Positions 25,762 to 35,300 of a stretch of 64,000 nucleotides of DNA are shown here, piece by piece. The stretch lies in contig NZ_WHKF01000001.1 of assembly GCF_009295825.1 (NCBI RefSeq), positions 124,001-188,000 on the forward strand, in the 5' to 3' direction. Below the pieces are notes generated by a model that saw only the letters and a list, made by a program, of their open reading frames with translations, was not told where the DNA came from and did not search any database. Source of the DNA: Marinifilum sp. N1E240. Its GTDB lineage: Bacteria; Bacteroidota; Bacteroidia; Bacteroidales; Marinifilaceae. Both the position numbers and the translations under genes were made by a program. Within the stretch, counting starts at the first letter, position 1, and every line of letters starts with the position of its first letter.

Positions 25762-26727
25762 ATGCATATCAAATTATTGTTGATATCGATTCTAATTATT
25801 TTAACAGTTTTTTCTACCAAAGGACAGGAGATAGACTCTTGTCTTTTGGAGAAAGACTCTATTGCTGATGTTCTGTTAACAAAGCATCAGAGTTTTCCAA
25901 ATTGGTTGGTAGAACAGGCATTGGAAAATGAATGTTGCATAGGAATTTCAGATCCTTATTTGGATACCGATTTGGCTCTCGAACAAGCCAAAATTAGAGC
26001 GGTTGCCATTGCCAGCTTGAAAGAGGAATTGGCTTACCGATCTATAGTTGATAATTACGTATCGGATAAAGGAGGAAAATACGCAAATACCAAATTTGTG
26101 AGCTTAACCAATATGGTTTCGATAGCACATATTGATTTAAAATCTATTGAAGTTTTAAAAACTTATACATCACCATTCGATGAGGTCTTTGTATTGATAA
26201 AAAAACCAAAATTCAACACTTCAGATTCTTTAAAAGATACTACCAATACAATAAAAATAACTGCTGATTTACTTCTAAGTGAAACCAAAGGAAGAGGTGA
26301 GGACAGTTATAATTTTATAAAGTTTCACATTCAGAATCCGGATCAATATCCTATTAAAAAGCTCAATTACTATTCTTACAATACCAAGTCGGGAAAGAAT
26401 ATTGTTTCAAAAATCAACCAGTTCGAAATAAAATTCCCAAGTGGAATGTTTCGTTATCAGCCTTATCAGGCTCAGGATACCATTCATTATCAAAATGGAT
26501 TTATCGAGGCATCCTTAAACTACTCATTTTGGAATGCTTATTTGGATGTGATTTTAAACAATCTATTACTGATGACTAAAGATGGAGGAGAAGTAAAATC
26601 TTTAGGAGATAAATACAATCAGATTTTTAAAAACATGTTTCGGGTGGTTGATTACCAGAAAATGCATTTTCGAATTTCGAACTTAAAAGTGAAAGGCAAC
26701 AGGTTGTATATGAAAACCACATTGTAA
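25762..26727 (+). CDS. LPP20-like secreted protein (set A)
   Basis: 321 residues with a signal peptide (VFSTKGQ). The region around residues 45-110 (FPNWLVEQALENECCIGISDPYLDTDLALEQAKIR, with AKIRAVAIASLKEELAYR) has the LPP20 pattern: Trp-Leu, a Gly-Ile-Ser turn and an Ala-rich helix. The second half is distinctive and unrecognised. It sits 22 nt after the small lipoprotein gene. Confidence 0.6.
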   Translation: MHIKLLLISILIILTVFSTKGQEIDSCLLEKDSIADVLLTKHQSFPNWLVEQALENECCIGISDPYLDTDLALEQAKIRAVAIASLKEELAYRSIVDNYVSDKGGKYANTKFVSLTNMVSIAHIDLKSIEVLKTYTSPFDEVFVLIKKPKFNTSDSLKDTTNTIKITADLLLSETKGRGEDSYNFIKFHIQNPDQYPIKKLNYYSYNTKSGKNIVSKINQFEIKFPSGMFRYQPYQAQDTIHYQNGFIEASLNYSFWNAYLDVILNNLLLMTKDGGEVKSLGDKYNQIFKNMFRVVDYQKMHFRISNLKVKGNRLYMKTTL

Positions 26728-26747
26728 GCCATAAAATCCTTAATATC

Positions 26748-27794
26748 ATGAAGAAATTTACTTTAATAACAGGTTTTTTACTAGTAATTCTTGGCTTTTG
26801 TACCATATCAATTAAGGCGCAAGAGGTTGAATCATTCGAAGAATTTAAGAAGAAAGAAAAAGCAAAATTTCAACAGTTTAAAGAAGAATACAAACGACAA
26901 TTCGAAGCTTTTAAAAAGAACGAACAGGATTGGAATAAGGAAATATTGGGTGTGGATGTTGAAACACCAGTATCGGAACGTGTAGAGGAAAAAGATAAGG
27001 ATTTTATTACCAAACCTTCGGTACCAAAATATGTGAATTTAAGTGCAAGTTTGGATGATGAAATTGAGCAAATAAAACGTAAGGTTGAAAAGATTACAGT
27101 TCAGGATTTAACAGAGGCTGAACCGATGAAATCTCCTGAAATAAAACCAGAGCCAATAGCAGATGCAAAATCTAATAAACAGGCAGATCAGTTCGCAGAG
27201 AAAGCACGAAAAATGTCTAATCCGGTAAGCAGCGCTTCCAGAGAGGAATTGAAAGTTGTCAATGTAGATTTGAATCCCACTAAAATGGGAAATCCTGTCG
27301 CAAGTGCATCCACAAATACAAGTACGATTGCGAATCCAGGTGCAAAAACTGCCACGAATATAGAAAATCACAAAGTTAGTTTAATAGAGATTGAAAAGCG
27401 CAGTATTCCTTCAACCAAGCCAATTTTAGCCAAGTTCCGATTGAGTTCAAAATTTGGGAATAGATTTCACCCAACTTTGTACCGTTGGCGCTTTCATGGT
27501 GGCGTAGATATGGCATGTCCAAAGGGAACAGAAATACACATACCAGCCGATGGCGTAGTTGTAAAATCGGGCTGGAATGGAGGCTATGGCAATTACATTA
27601 AGGTGAAGCATGGCAATGGTTACGAAACAGTTTACGGTCATCTCTCAAAAGTAAGTGTAAAAAAAGGACAAAAAGTTAAAAAAGGTGATGTAATAGGCAA
27701 AGTGGGAAGTACTGGTCGATCGACAGGAGCACATTTGCATTACGAAATCATAAAAAATAAAAAACGAGTGAATCCAGAACGATTTTTTGGATAG
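26748..27794 (+). CDS. secreted M23 (LytM-type) peptidase (set A)
   Basis: 348 residues. Signal peptide, a Lys/Glu-rich coiled region (EFKKKEKAKFQQFKEEYKRQ) and a Ser/Asn-rich linker come before a C-terminal M23 domain. The zinc sites are intact: H250 and D254 in FHGGVDMACPKG, and H329-L-H331 in GAHLHYE. The GYGNYIKVKHGNGYETVYGHLS strand pair is typical. Such enzymes cut peptidoglycan or act as regulators of cutting. Here it sits among envelope lipoproteins, which suggests wall remodelling as part of the set. Confidence 0.88.
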   Translation: MKKFTLITGFLLVILGFCTISIKAQEVESFEEFKKKEKAKFQQFKEEYKRQFEAFKKNEQDWNKEILGVDVETPVSERVEEKDKDFITKPSVPKYVNLSASLDDEIEQIKRKVEKITVQDLTEAEPMKSPEIKPEPIADAKSNKQADQFAEKARKMSNPVSSASREELKVVNVDLNPTKMGNPVASASTNTSTIANPGAKTATNIENHKVSLIEIEKRSIPSTKPILAKFRLSSKFGNRFHPTLYRWRFHGGVDMACPKGTEIHIPADGVVVKSGWNGGYGNYIKVKHGNGYETVYGHLSKVSVKKGQKVKKGDVIGKVGSTGRSTGAHLHYEIIKNKKRVNPERFFG

Positions 27795-27827
27795 GAAAAC
27801 GAAATCTCAACTCAACATTCTTACATC

Positions 27828-28502
27828 ATGATTACGAAACTATTTAAGCTACTTATACCACTCTTACTTTATGCCTTTGGACGTGAATTCATTGCTACTG
27901 TGCAGATGATTTCATTCGCTGATTTGTATCAGAAAATCTTCCTGATAGCCTTAGGAGGTGGATTCTTATTTACAACTCTTTTTGTGAAAGCACACGGATA
28001 TTTGGCGATACTATCTCATGAATTAACACACAATACACTTGGCGTTTTAACCTTTAATAAACCAGTAGGCTTAAATGTTGAAGCCAATATGGGTGGTGTT
28101 TTTATGTTTCAGGGTAAACACAATATAATGTCGGTGTTATCGCCTTATTTTTTTCCGCTAATCACGGTATTCATTTTTCCAATTTATTTCATTTTGGCAA
28201 GTTCGGGAGCCGAAGTTTATTTTGGTTTATTAGGCGCATCCTTGGGTTTTTCATTTTCAATTGGAATACGTCAGGCACATCGTCATCAACCCGATTTTCA
28301 GGTTTATGGAGTCACTTGGTCCTACCTGATTATATTGTTTTTTCAGATTGTAATATTTGGTCTGATGATATCATTTGTAATTGGTCGAATGCCAATGCTT
28401 ATCAGTTTTGTAAAAATGAGTGCAGATCACATTATAGAACTGTATGATATTTTAAAGGCTTTGGTGATGATGGGAATAGATATAATATCAAGTAATTCAT
28501 AA
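27828..28502 (+). CDS. multi-pass HExxH membrane protein (set A)
   Basis: 224 residues with about six hydrophobic segments. The third helix boundary holds SHELTHNTLG (H64-E65-x-x-H68), the zinc-binding pattern of membrane metallopeptidases of the M50 type. A third ligand is not obvious; IRQAHRHQPDF in the loop is a candidate. No signal peptide or soluble domain is present. It closes the tight run of seven genes (33 nt after the M23 gene). Protease function is an inference. Confidence 0.6.
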   Translation: MITKLFKLLIPLLLYAFGREFIATVQMISFADLYQKIFLIALGGGFLFTTLFVKAHGYLAILSHELTHNTLGVLTFNKPVGLNVEANMGGVFMFQGKHNIMSVLSPYFFPLITVFIFPIYFILASSGAEVYFGLLGASLGFSFSIGIRQAHRHQPDFQVYGVTWSYLIILFFQIVIFGLMISFVIGRMPMLISFVKMSADHIIELYDILKALVMMGIDIISSNS

Positions 28503-28618
28503 TTAGACTACTTAATTAAATCAGAATATGATCTAAAATTAAAATGGAGTTCAGACACCATATAAAAAAACGAGGCGCTACCGAAAAGCCTTACGAGTAG
28601 GATGTAAACATTTAAGCT

Positions 28619-29074
28619 ATGAGATTTTTAGGAAACATTATTTGGCATTTTCCATTCTTTGGATTTGTATCGGCATTTTTCACCTTTTTGTTGGGAGGAT
28701 TGCTTGTAATCACTGTAATTGGCGCACCTATTGGATTGGGTTTAATTCAGTTGTCAAAATTTCTTCTGTCGCCTTTTTCGAGTTCAATGATAGACAATAA
28801 AGAGTTAAACGCAGAACCCAATAAAGCATGGGAAGCATTTGGCTTAATTGTAAGAATATTGTATTTCCCATTCGGCTTATTCCTTACGGTTATCACCTTA
28901 TTCCAAATTGTTGGATTGTTTGTTTCCATAGTTGGAATTCCAGTAGCCTTGGTATTAGCTAAATCTCTAGGAACTTATTTAAATCCGGTAAATAAAACAT
29001 GTGTTTCTACATCGGTAGCAAAAGAATTGGAAAGCCGTAAAGCAAAAGCTCAGGTTGATGCTATGGTAGGATAA
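28619..29074 (+). CDS. YccF-like inner membrane protein
   Basis: 151 residues. Two symmetric hydrophobic halves with the repeated pattern GGLLVITVIGAPIGLGLIQLSKF and FQIVGLFVSIVGIPVALVLAKSL match the YccF family of small membrane proteins of unknown role. It is 116 nt downstream of the HExxH gene and in the same orientation. Confidence 0.75.
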   Translation: MRFLGNIIWHFPFFGFVSAFFTFLLGGLLVITVIGAPIGLGLIQLSKFLLSPFSSSMIDNKELNAEPNKAWEAFGLIVRILYFPFGLFLTVITLFQIVGLFVSIVGIPVALVLAKSLGTYLNPVNKTCVSTSVAKELESRKAKAQVDAMVG

Positions 29075-29219
29075 TATCTTTAGTAAGTAACTCTGGTTGT
29101 ATGCTGGAGCTATTAATACGATTTAGACCCCAAAACTCTTATTCTTTTTTTAGAATTAATGCGACTTAAAAATGATGTGATAATAAGAAATTTACTTTAA
29201 CTAAACCAAAACCCAAACC

Positions 29220-30236
29220 ATGAAAAAATTAATCCTATTTGCTCTGTTTGCAGTTCTTTGCGAGACTTATTCAGTTCAGGCAAATACTTTCATTCAAACT
29301 GAAGAGCAAACCGAAATTACAAATATTGAACAGGCACAACCAATTGATAAAGCTGTTCCTGAAAAAGGATTTGATTGGATGCAATTTATTTTTGCAGGCA
29401 GTTATTTGTTAGGTGTATTTGTCTTGTTTCCACTGGTAGTTTATACCAATTACCAGGAAAAAATGCTAGGCGATGTAAATCCGGATAAGGTGAAAATTCT
29501 TGAAAATTTATCGGAAGAAGAAAGAAACAACAGAGCCGAACATATTCTGGTTACCATTGAAGAAAAGTTAACTGCGTTTACCGATGATGATGGTTACGAA
29601 ATGATTACCATAACAAAAGGATCACAGGCAAGATTCATGAGACATGGATTGAATTATATCAATAAAAGATTATGCCCTACTGATCCTATTATACAGGAGC
29701 GGGTTGAAGAATTCACGAATGTTTATTTCGACAGAACAAAAAGACAATACACCGGCTCGAATTGGATATTGGGTTGTGCCATTGGAATATTGGTGTTTAT
29801 GGGTTTTATGGATATTGGAATGTTACTTTCAAGCTTTACCTTAATTCATATTATTGGAATTACTTTTTATTACCTGTCGAGCAGAACAGCAAAATATGCT
29901 TTGGAAAAAAGATTGGAGACTTTTAAAACGAAAAAGCTGGGATTTATTGGAGGTGTAATGGCTGCCCTATTTGCAGGTTTCTCTATTAAAGAGTACGTAA
30001 GTGTAAATGGAGGTCCTTGGAAAAGAGATCACGAATCGGAAGGAACATCAGCCTTGGTTTTAATTTTAGTGATTGTAATGGTTGCCTTTTTTGTTGGATT
30101 CCTGGTGGCATTTTTTGGAATTATCAACTTCGTGATTAATTACTCAGTATCCTTTATCAGTCCATTAAATACACCGGAAAAATGGTATGCTACTAAATTT
30201 GAGAAACAAGCAGAAGTTGTTGTTGCTCAACATTGA
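29220..30236 (+). CDS. membrane protein with cytoplasmic loop, unknown
   Basis: 338 residues. A signal-like N-terminus is followed by a helix (about 56-75), a soluble section (about 80-180) and four or more C-terminal helices (LLSSFTLIHIIGITFYYLSS; VALVLILVIVMVAFFVGFLVAFF region). I do not recognise the family. It ends the set A neighbourhood and is followed by a hairpin at 30501-30529. Confidence 0.6.
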   Translation: MKKLILFALFAVLCETYSVQANTFIQTEEQTEITNIEQAQPIDKAVPEKGFDWMQFIFAGSYLLGVFVLFPLVVYTNYQEKMLGDVNPDKVKILENLSEEERNNRAEHILVTIEEKLTAFTDDDGYEMITITKGSQARFMRHGLNYINKRLCPTDPIIQERVEEFTNVYFDRTKRQYTGSNWILGCAIGILVFMGFMDIGMLLSSFTLIHIIGITFYYLSSRTAKYALEKRLETFKTKKLGFIGGVMAALFAGFSIKEYVSVNGGPWKRDHESEGTSALVLILVIVMVAFFVGFLVAFFGIINFVINYSVSFISPLNTPEKWYATKFEKQAEVVVAQH

Positions 30237-30613
30237 TTTAAGCAGAAATTTGCATGTATATCATACTTTGATAAAATATTACTTACAACTTTAATGCTTA
30301 ACATGGAAAGGAGTCGACCAATTTGGTGATTTGATTTAGTAGATAGAGATTTGGTTGTTGCCATCTTGGTTGATTCTTACCAGATAAATTGCAGTATTAA
30401 TGGAAGAAGACGGTGAATTTTCACTACTACTACATTCTTCATTATGGTTTTGGGATTGGATTTTCTATTCACAAATAAAATTGCAGATGTACCAAAACCA
30501 AGCGCCACTTCCTGTTAGGGAGTGGTGCTCTGATTTAAGAATATTAAAATCGCTTAAACAAATTAGCTTTATCAAGCATTTGTAGTGAATACAAAATTTA
30601 AACAATAAATTAT
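30237..30613. other. intergenic region after set A
   Basis: No supported gene; a 61-codon reading frame at 30400-30585 has no signal or family support. The region contains the hairpin at 30501-30529. Confidence 0.5.
30501..30529 (+). terminator. hairpin similar to 31396-31426
   Basis: Arms AGCGCCACTTCC and GGGAGTGGTGCT around a short loop; the following sequence has no long T-run. An almost identical hairpin occurs 890 bp downstream, on either side of the gene at 30614-31345. Confidence 0.55.
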
Positions 30614-31345
30614 ATGACAAATAAAATTAACCTGATGAAAAAAATTGATCAGATATTAAAATTTAGAAAGCAAATTATTATTGCAGCAAGCGTACTAGTT
30701 GTGATTTATATTTTGATTACTATCCCATGGACTAATGAGCAAAGGGCAAAACAAGAATGTTTAGACTATGTAAAATCACGCTATGACAATATTTCTGTAA
30801 ATCACTTTAATTTGCTTTATGAAGCAAGTCCAAAAAATGATTTAGATTATACCGAATTTGATTATAATAGAAAGCTAATTAAAATTAATTATTCTCTTGC
30901 TGGCATAGAAGAAAAAAAAAGGACGGGCAAGTTGCCGTTTATGAATAATATGGCTGTGCGAGAAAGTGATTTAATTAAAGGTAAAAAAGAATTAGAAAAT
31001 CGTTTGAATTTAATTGATGAAATAAGAACAAAAAAAACTGAATTATCAGAAGAAGTATATGCTTATTATGCGGAACTTGAAGTATGTAAAAAATCCTCAA
31101 GAGGAAGTAAAAGTAAAAAGTATTTTAATTTTGTATTTGATAAATCCTGGAAAATAAAACAAGTAAGAAAATATGAAATTACCCCTGATTACAGCAATTA
31201 TCCTAATGGTGATAAATTAAGAGAAAGAATGCCTTATATAGAAACGTTTTCTTTTCAGGAAAATATTATTGATAGTATTGTATCTAGTGCATTAAATTGT
31301 GAAGTAAGACGTATTGTTCACCACCCATGGTATTGGGAGAAATAA
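30614..31345 (+). CDS. membrane-anchored protein, unknown
   Basis: 243 residues with an N-terminal anchor (about residues 21-38: IIIAASVLVVIYILIT) and a soluble outer part rich in Lys, Glu and Asn. Three cysteines occur (CLDY, VCKKS, NCEVRR). No family recognised. The codon use is very AT-rich compared with neighbours. It lies between two near-identical hairpins, so it may be an inserted cassette. Confidence 0.5.
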   Translation: MTNKINLMKKIDQILKFRKQIIIAASVLVVIYILITIPWTNEQRAKQECLDYVKSRYDNISVNHFNLLYEASPKNDLDYTEFDYNRKLIKINYSLAGIEEKKRTGKLPFMNNMAVRESDLIKGKKELENRLNLIDEIRTKKTELSEEVYAYYAELEVCKKSSRGSKSKKYFNFVFDKSWKIKQVRKYEITPDYSNYPNGDKLRERMPYIETFSFQENIIDSIVSSALNCEVRRIVHHPWYWEK

Positions 31346-31395
31346 TTTATAGGAATTAGAAGAAGTATAATATTTTTCGTTGTAAAATACAAATT

Positions 31396-31426
31396 AAGCG
31401 CCACTTCCGTAATGGGAGTGGCGCTT
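31396..31426 (+). terminator. rho-independent terminator
   Basis: Arms AAGCGCCACTTCC and GGGAGTGGCGCTT (one G-T pair) with a 5-nt loop, followed by TTATTCTTGT. It ends the unknown gene at 30614-31345 and faces the convergent phosphodiesterase gene. Confidence 0.75.
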
Positions 31427-31462
31427 TTATTCTTGTGTTTTAGAAGCAAATTCGATATGCCT

Positions 31463-32332
31463 TTATTTAATAAGTTTGATTGTATTTCTTGGCTTGTTCG
31501 TAATAATTCCATCAACTTTTAAATCAATCATTCTATTAATTACCGCTTCTGAATCGCATGTCCAGGCATTTACTTTTTTATTCGATTGATGAATGGATTC
31601 AATAATGCCCGAAGAAAGGAAGAAACAGTTCACATTGTAGGCTTTAATATAAGGATTTTCATTAGGTCGAAAAGCATGCGGCAAGCCATCAAAGGCAAAG
31701 TTTAAAGAGGGCAGTACAAATATCTCCAGTTTATGCAATTCCAATGAAGAGTCCAGCCTGTGAATTTTCTCAATCACATCCATATTAAAACTTTGCACGG
31801 CACACCATTGCTGAGCATTGTGTTTTTGAATGATTCTGACTACTTTTTCTTCGATATCAGGATAATAGGGATCGCCTTTTTTGATTTCTATTAGTAGTTT
31901 GCATTTGCCATTTATAGCTTGTATAACCTGCTCCAACAAAGGAACTTTTTCGTTTTTAAACTTTGGTGAAAGCCACGATCCTGCATCTAATTTTTGAATC
32001 TCTTCCCAGGTCAGATTCTTTATTTTTCCTTTTCCATCGGTGGTTCTGTTCACGGTTCTGTCGTGCATCACGCAAATTGCTCCATCCTTGCTTTCGTGCA
32101 CATCTATTTCAATGTAATCCGATTTATCGTTAATAGCTTGTTTAACAGCGGCAATAGTATTCTCAGGCATTTCGCCACCAGCTCCTCTATGCGCAATAAT
32201 AGTTCTTTCGGGATGATTATCTGTACCTGAAAAAGTTATTAGTTTGATGTAATGAAATCCGCTGTAAAATAAAGGAATACAGATTAGGATTAAAATGATT
32301 TTTTTGATTGTAAATTTCCTTTTATTACTCAT
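31463..32332 (-). CDS. glycerophosphodiester phosphodiesterase
   Basis: 289 residues. An N-terminal hydrophobic anchor (about 10-30) precedes a GDPD domain with IAHRGAGGEMPENTIAA (catalytic His and Arg), EIDVHESKDGAICVMHD (metal-binding Glu/Asp and second catalytic His) and IEIKKGDPYY. It hydrolyses glycerophosphodiesters in the periplasm. It starts 11 nt after the NACHT-type gene on the same strand, so the two are probably co-transcribed. Confidence 0.9.
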   Translation of the reverse strand: MSNKRKFTIKKIILILICIPLFYSGFHYIKLITFSGTDNHPERTIIAHRGAGGEMPENTIAAVKQAINDKSDYIEIDVHESKDGAICVMHDRTVNRTTDGKGKIKNLTWEEIQKLDAGSWLSPKFKNEKVPLLEQVIQAINGKCKLLIEIKKGDPYYPDIEEKVVRIIQKHNAQQWCAVQSFNMDVIEKIHRLDSSLELHKLEIFVLPSLNFAFDGLPHAFRPNENPYIKAYNVNCFFLSSGIIESIHQSNKKVNAWTCDSEAVINRMIDLKVDGIITNKPRNTIKLIK

Positions 32333-32343
32333 TTTATTCTTTT

Positions 32344-35300
32344 TTAAAATTCGATACCAAAAAGTTGATCAAATACATGAGTCGATAGTTTTTTAAACCA
32401 TCCTTTGTAATTGTCCGCTTCGGTTCCGTATTGCATAATTTGTTTTAAAGATGCACTAACTTTTGGGTCGTTTTGGAAAGACCAAATTATAAAATTGCCA
32501 AATTTATGGGTCAGTAAGTCTCCAATGTTTTCGTAAGATTGATTGTATTTGATCAATTCCTCTCGGAATTTGTCGATCTCTGGAAAAGTAGAATTTCTTA
32601 AGTTGTTGTAGATAAAGAAATCGACTTCCTTGTGATGATAGCTTTTAATGGTACCCAGCGTTTTACACAAAAAGGTTCTAAGATCGTCCTGGTAATTGTC
32701 TCGTTCTACCTGTATGGAATCCAATTCGATAATTGTGGATTCGTACTGAATCTTATTTACAACATATTCGAAAAGTTGCAGTGCACTTTTGTAGTAACCA
32801 AAATCGGTTACCAAAACAGCAATGTTTTCTATGCAGCAGTACAATAAATCCTTATCCATTTTCTGCATTGCTTCATCAATAAGCTGATAGAAAATTGGCA
32901 TTGGATACTCATCTCCTTCACGCTTGTTTCCATCGCCGTAATGCGTACAGTAAGCCGCACCATACCAGTTTAGAGTATATTGCTTGTAGGGTTTGTTGTT
33001 GTTGGCTGCAAAATTGTTGTGTGCATAATACGAACCCTTGCATCTTGTGGTCCAATTGTAAACAAGCACCGAAAACAAATGCATGGCTTCCTTGTCAGGA
33101 TTTTTAGTTTTGATCATATACCTGAACAAAACATACATAATAGACATCTGCATGTAATCGGTACAAGGATTCGAAACATCGGCATTGTTAACCTGCTGAA
33201 CGATATTTTCTATCCGTTTCCAGTCTTTAAAAGCTTGCATGATTAGAACTCTCTCCAGCATAAAAAAACTGTAAGAATCGCCTGAATACATCGCTTTCAT
33301 TGCAAGAGGGTGCAGCTTGATAAAATCTTCCTTATCGTTGGTTAAATAATCCAGCACTTGGTTGTAACCTTCGTGAGACCATTCTCCATTTTGGCTGTGA
33401 ATGGGAATTTTATCCCAGAAATGTTGGTATTCGATTCCATTGTTCACATACTCAGACTGCACGGTAGCCAACTTTCGCAGGGTGAATTTCTTTAAAACAG
33501 GAAAAACAATGCTAAATTCGGTTAAAATCTTAATCCATCTATTGATAATGGAAAAGGTAAAATCATAATCTTTGCTGAGATCTACATTCTTTTTGCTCGA
33601 CAAATCTTCCACAATCAAAAGCGTACTGATACGAATAGCTGGCTCGAATACATGCTTTTTTAATGAATCGTTCCAAAAATTCAGAATTACATTCGATTTG
33701 GTCATTTTACCTGCAAGCTGATCTAAAATTTCGGACCACAGGTTTTTATCCAATTTGGTGATGTAGTACACATACAAACTAACAATATCCCTAACTCTTG
33801 AAATCGGGTTAGCCATGGCATGCAAAAGTGACGAAACAGGATGTTTTTCTTTAGGATATAAATGGTTTTGATAGATATCCGATTTAAAGATTTCGTAAAT
33901 GGCATAGATAGCAATCTTTTTAACCTGAATGGTATGCGATAAATCGTTCAAAATTAGGTTGCGTTCCTGCCATCGTTGTTCATATCTTGTGGATGGATTA
34001 TTGGTTTTTTTTTTGCTGTAGTCTTCCAGCAACTTCTCCAATTTATCAAGGCGTTTCCCTTTTTCGTTTGAATGCTCACAATTATAGGATAACATTTGCT
34101 CCAATAAACTCCATAGTTGATTGTAATCTTCCTGTAAAATCACCGAAAGGGCATCTATTACCAATTGCTGAACTTCATAATTGTTATCGCAAGCCAGGCT
34201 TAAAATGGTTTTTGGATCGTTGTTTTTGTCCAGATAATCCTGTAAAAGGGCAGAACGTAGTGCATTACGCACCACAGCATAATTTTTACCAGTTAGCAAC
34301 TCCCTTTTATAGGCTTCTGCTGGGATAGTAAGAGCCGGATGACTTAGTTTTAGATTTTCCTGATCCTTAAAAATGCGAGCGAATAAATATTCCTGATATC
34401 GTTCGTAAACAAATCGAATTTCATCGCGACCATACTTCTTCTCAATTTTTAAAATTCCCTTTTCAATCAAAGCATCGAATACTAAACTGAATTCAAATTC
34501 ATCGTTGTCAAAAATGCTTTTGCTTAGCTTGTGTAAAGGGTAATCATCATCGTCGAAAGCCAGAATAAGTTGTTCCATCGAAATGGAATCCTGACCCGAT
34601 TTCCAAAGGTATTTGGCAATTTTATTGAGCAGAATGTGTTCGCGCTTGTTTTTAGCTGTTTGTGTAATTCCCTTCTCCTTTAGCAGATTTTCAAACAGTT
34701 GGTTGGAATGGAAGAGGCGAATGTCTTTGGGTAAAACCTGATTTTGAAATACCAGAGAAGCCATTTTTAGGATCAAGGGATCGCTTAAACGATTTCGAAT
34801 CAGATTGAAATCGGAATGAAAAAGCTCCTCGCTACTGGTTTTGAGCTGATATTTGTTCTGATATTTTTTGTAAGTGCACTTTAATTCCGATTCACTCAAA
34901 TGCTGAATGGTGGTGTGCTCCTCTTTTCTTTGATTGGAATAGTACAAATCGTGTTTGATAGCCGATGCTTCCAGTTCAATCAGCTCTTTCCAGGTGTAGG
35001 AACGACAACTGATCACAATTTTAAGATTGGGCAAATTGTGTTTGATAAAATACTTGTCGATTATTTTTAACAGCTCAATAGGACCTTTCTGATTCTTCTG
35101 AGAAGATTTATCGAAATAGTCTACACATTCGTTAATGGCATCGAAAAAAAGGTAGACTCTCTTTCTGTTTTGATTGGCTAGAATCTGCAAATTGGTCAAA
35201 AGCGTTTCCAGTTTGAGTTCTCCGAAAGCAGTCTGAAAATACTCTTCAAGGCTAATGTTCGAGAAAATTTTGCTGTTGATACAGATAACACACTCGTTCT

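Noticed and set aside
30400-30585. 61-codon plus-strand reading frame in the gap after set A
   Set aside because: It runs through the hairpin at 30501-30529, has no ribosome site, signal or family support, and its composition looks non-coding.
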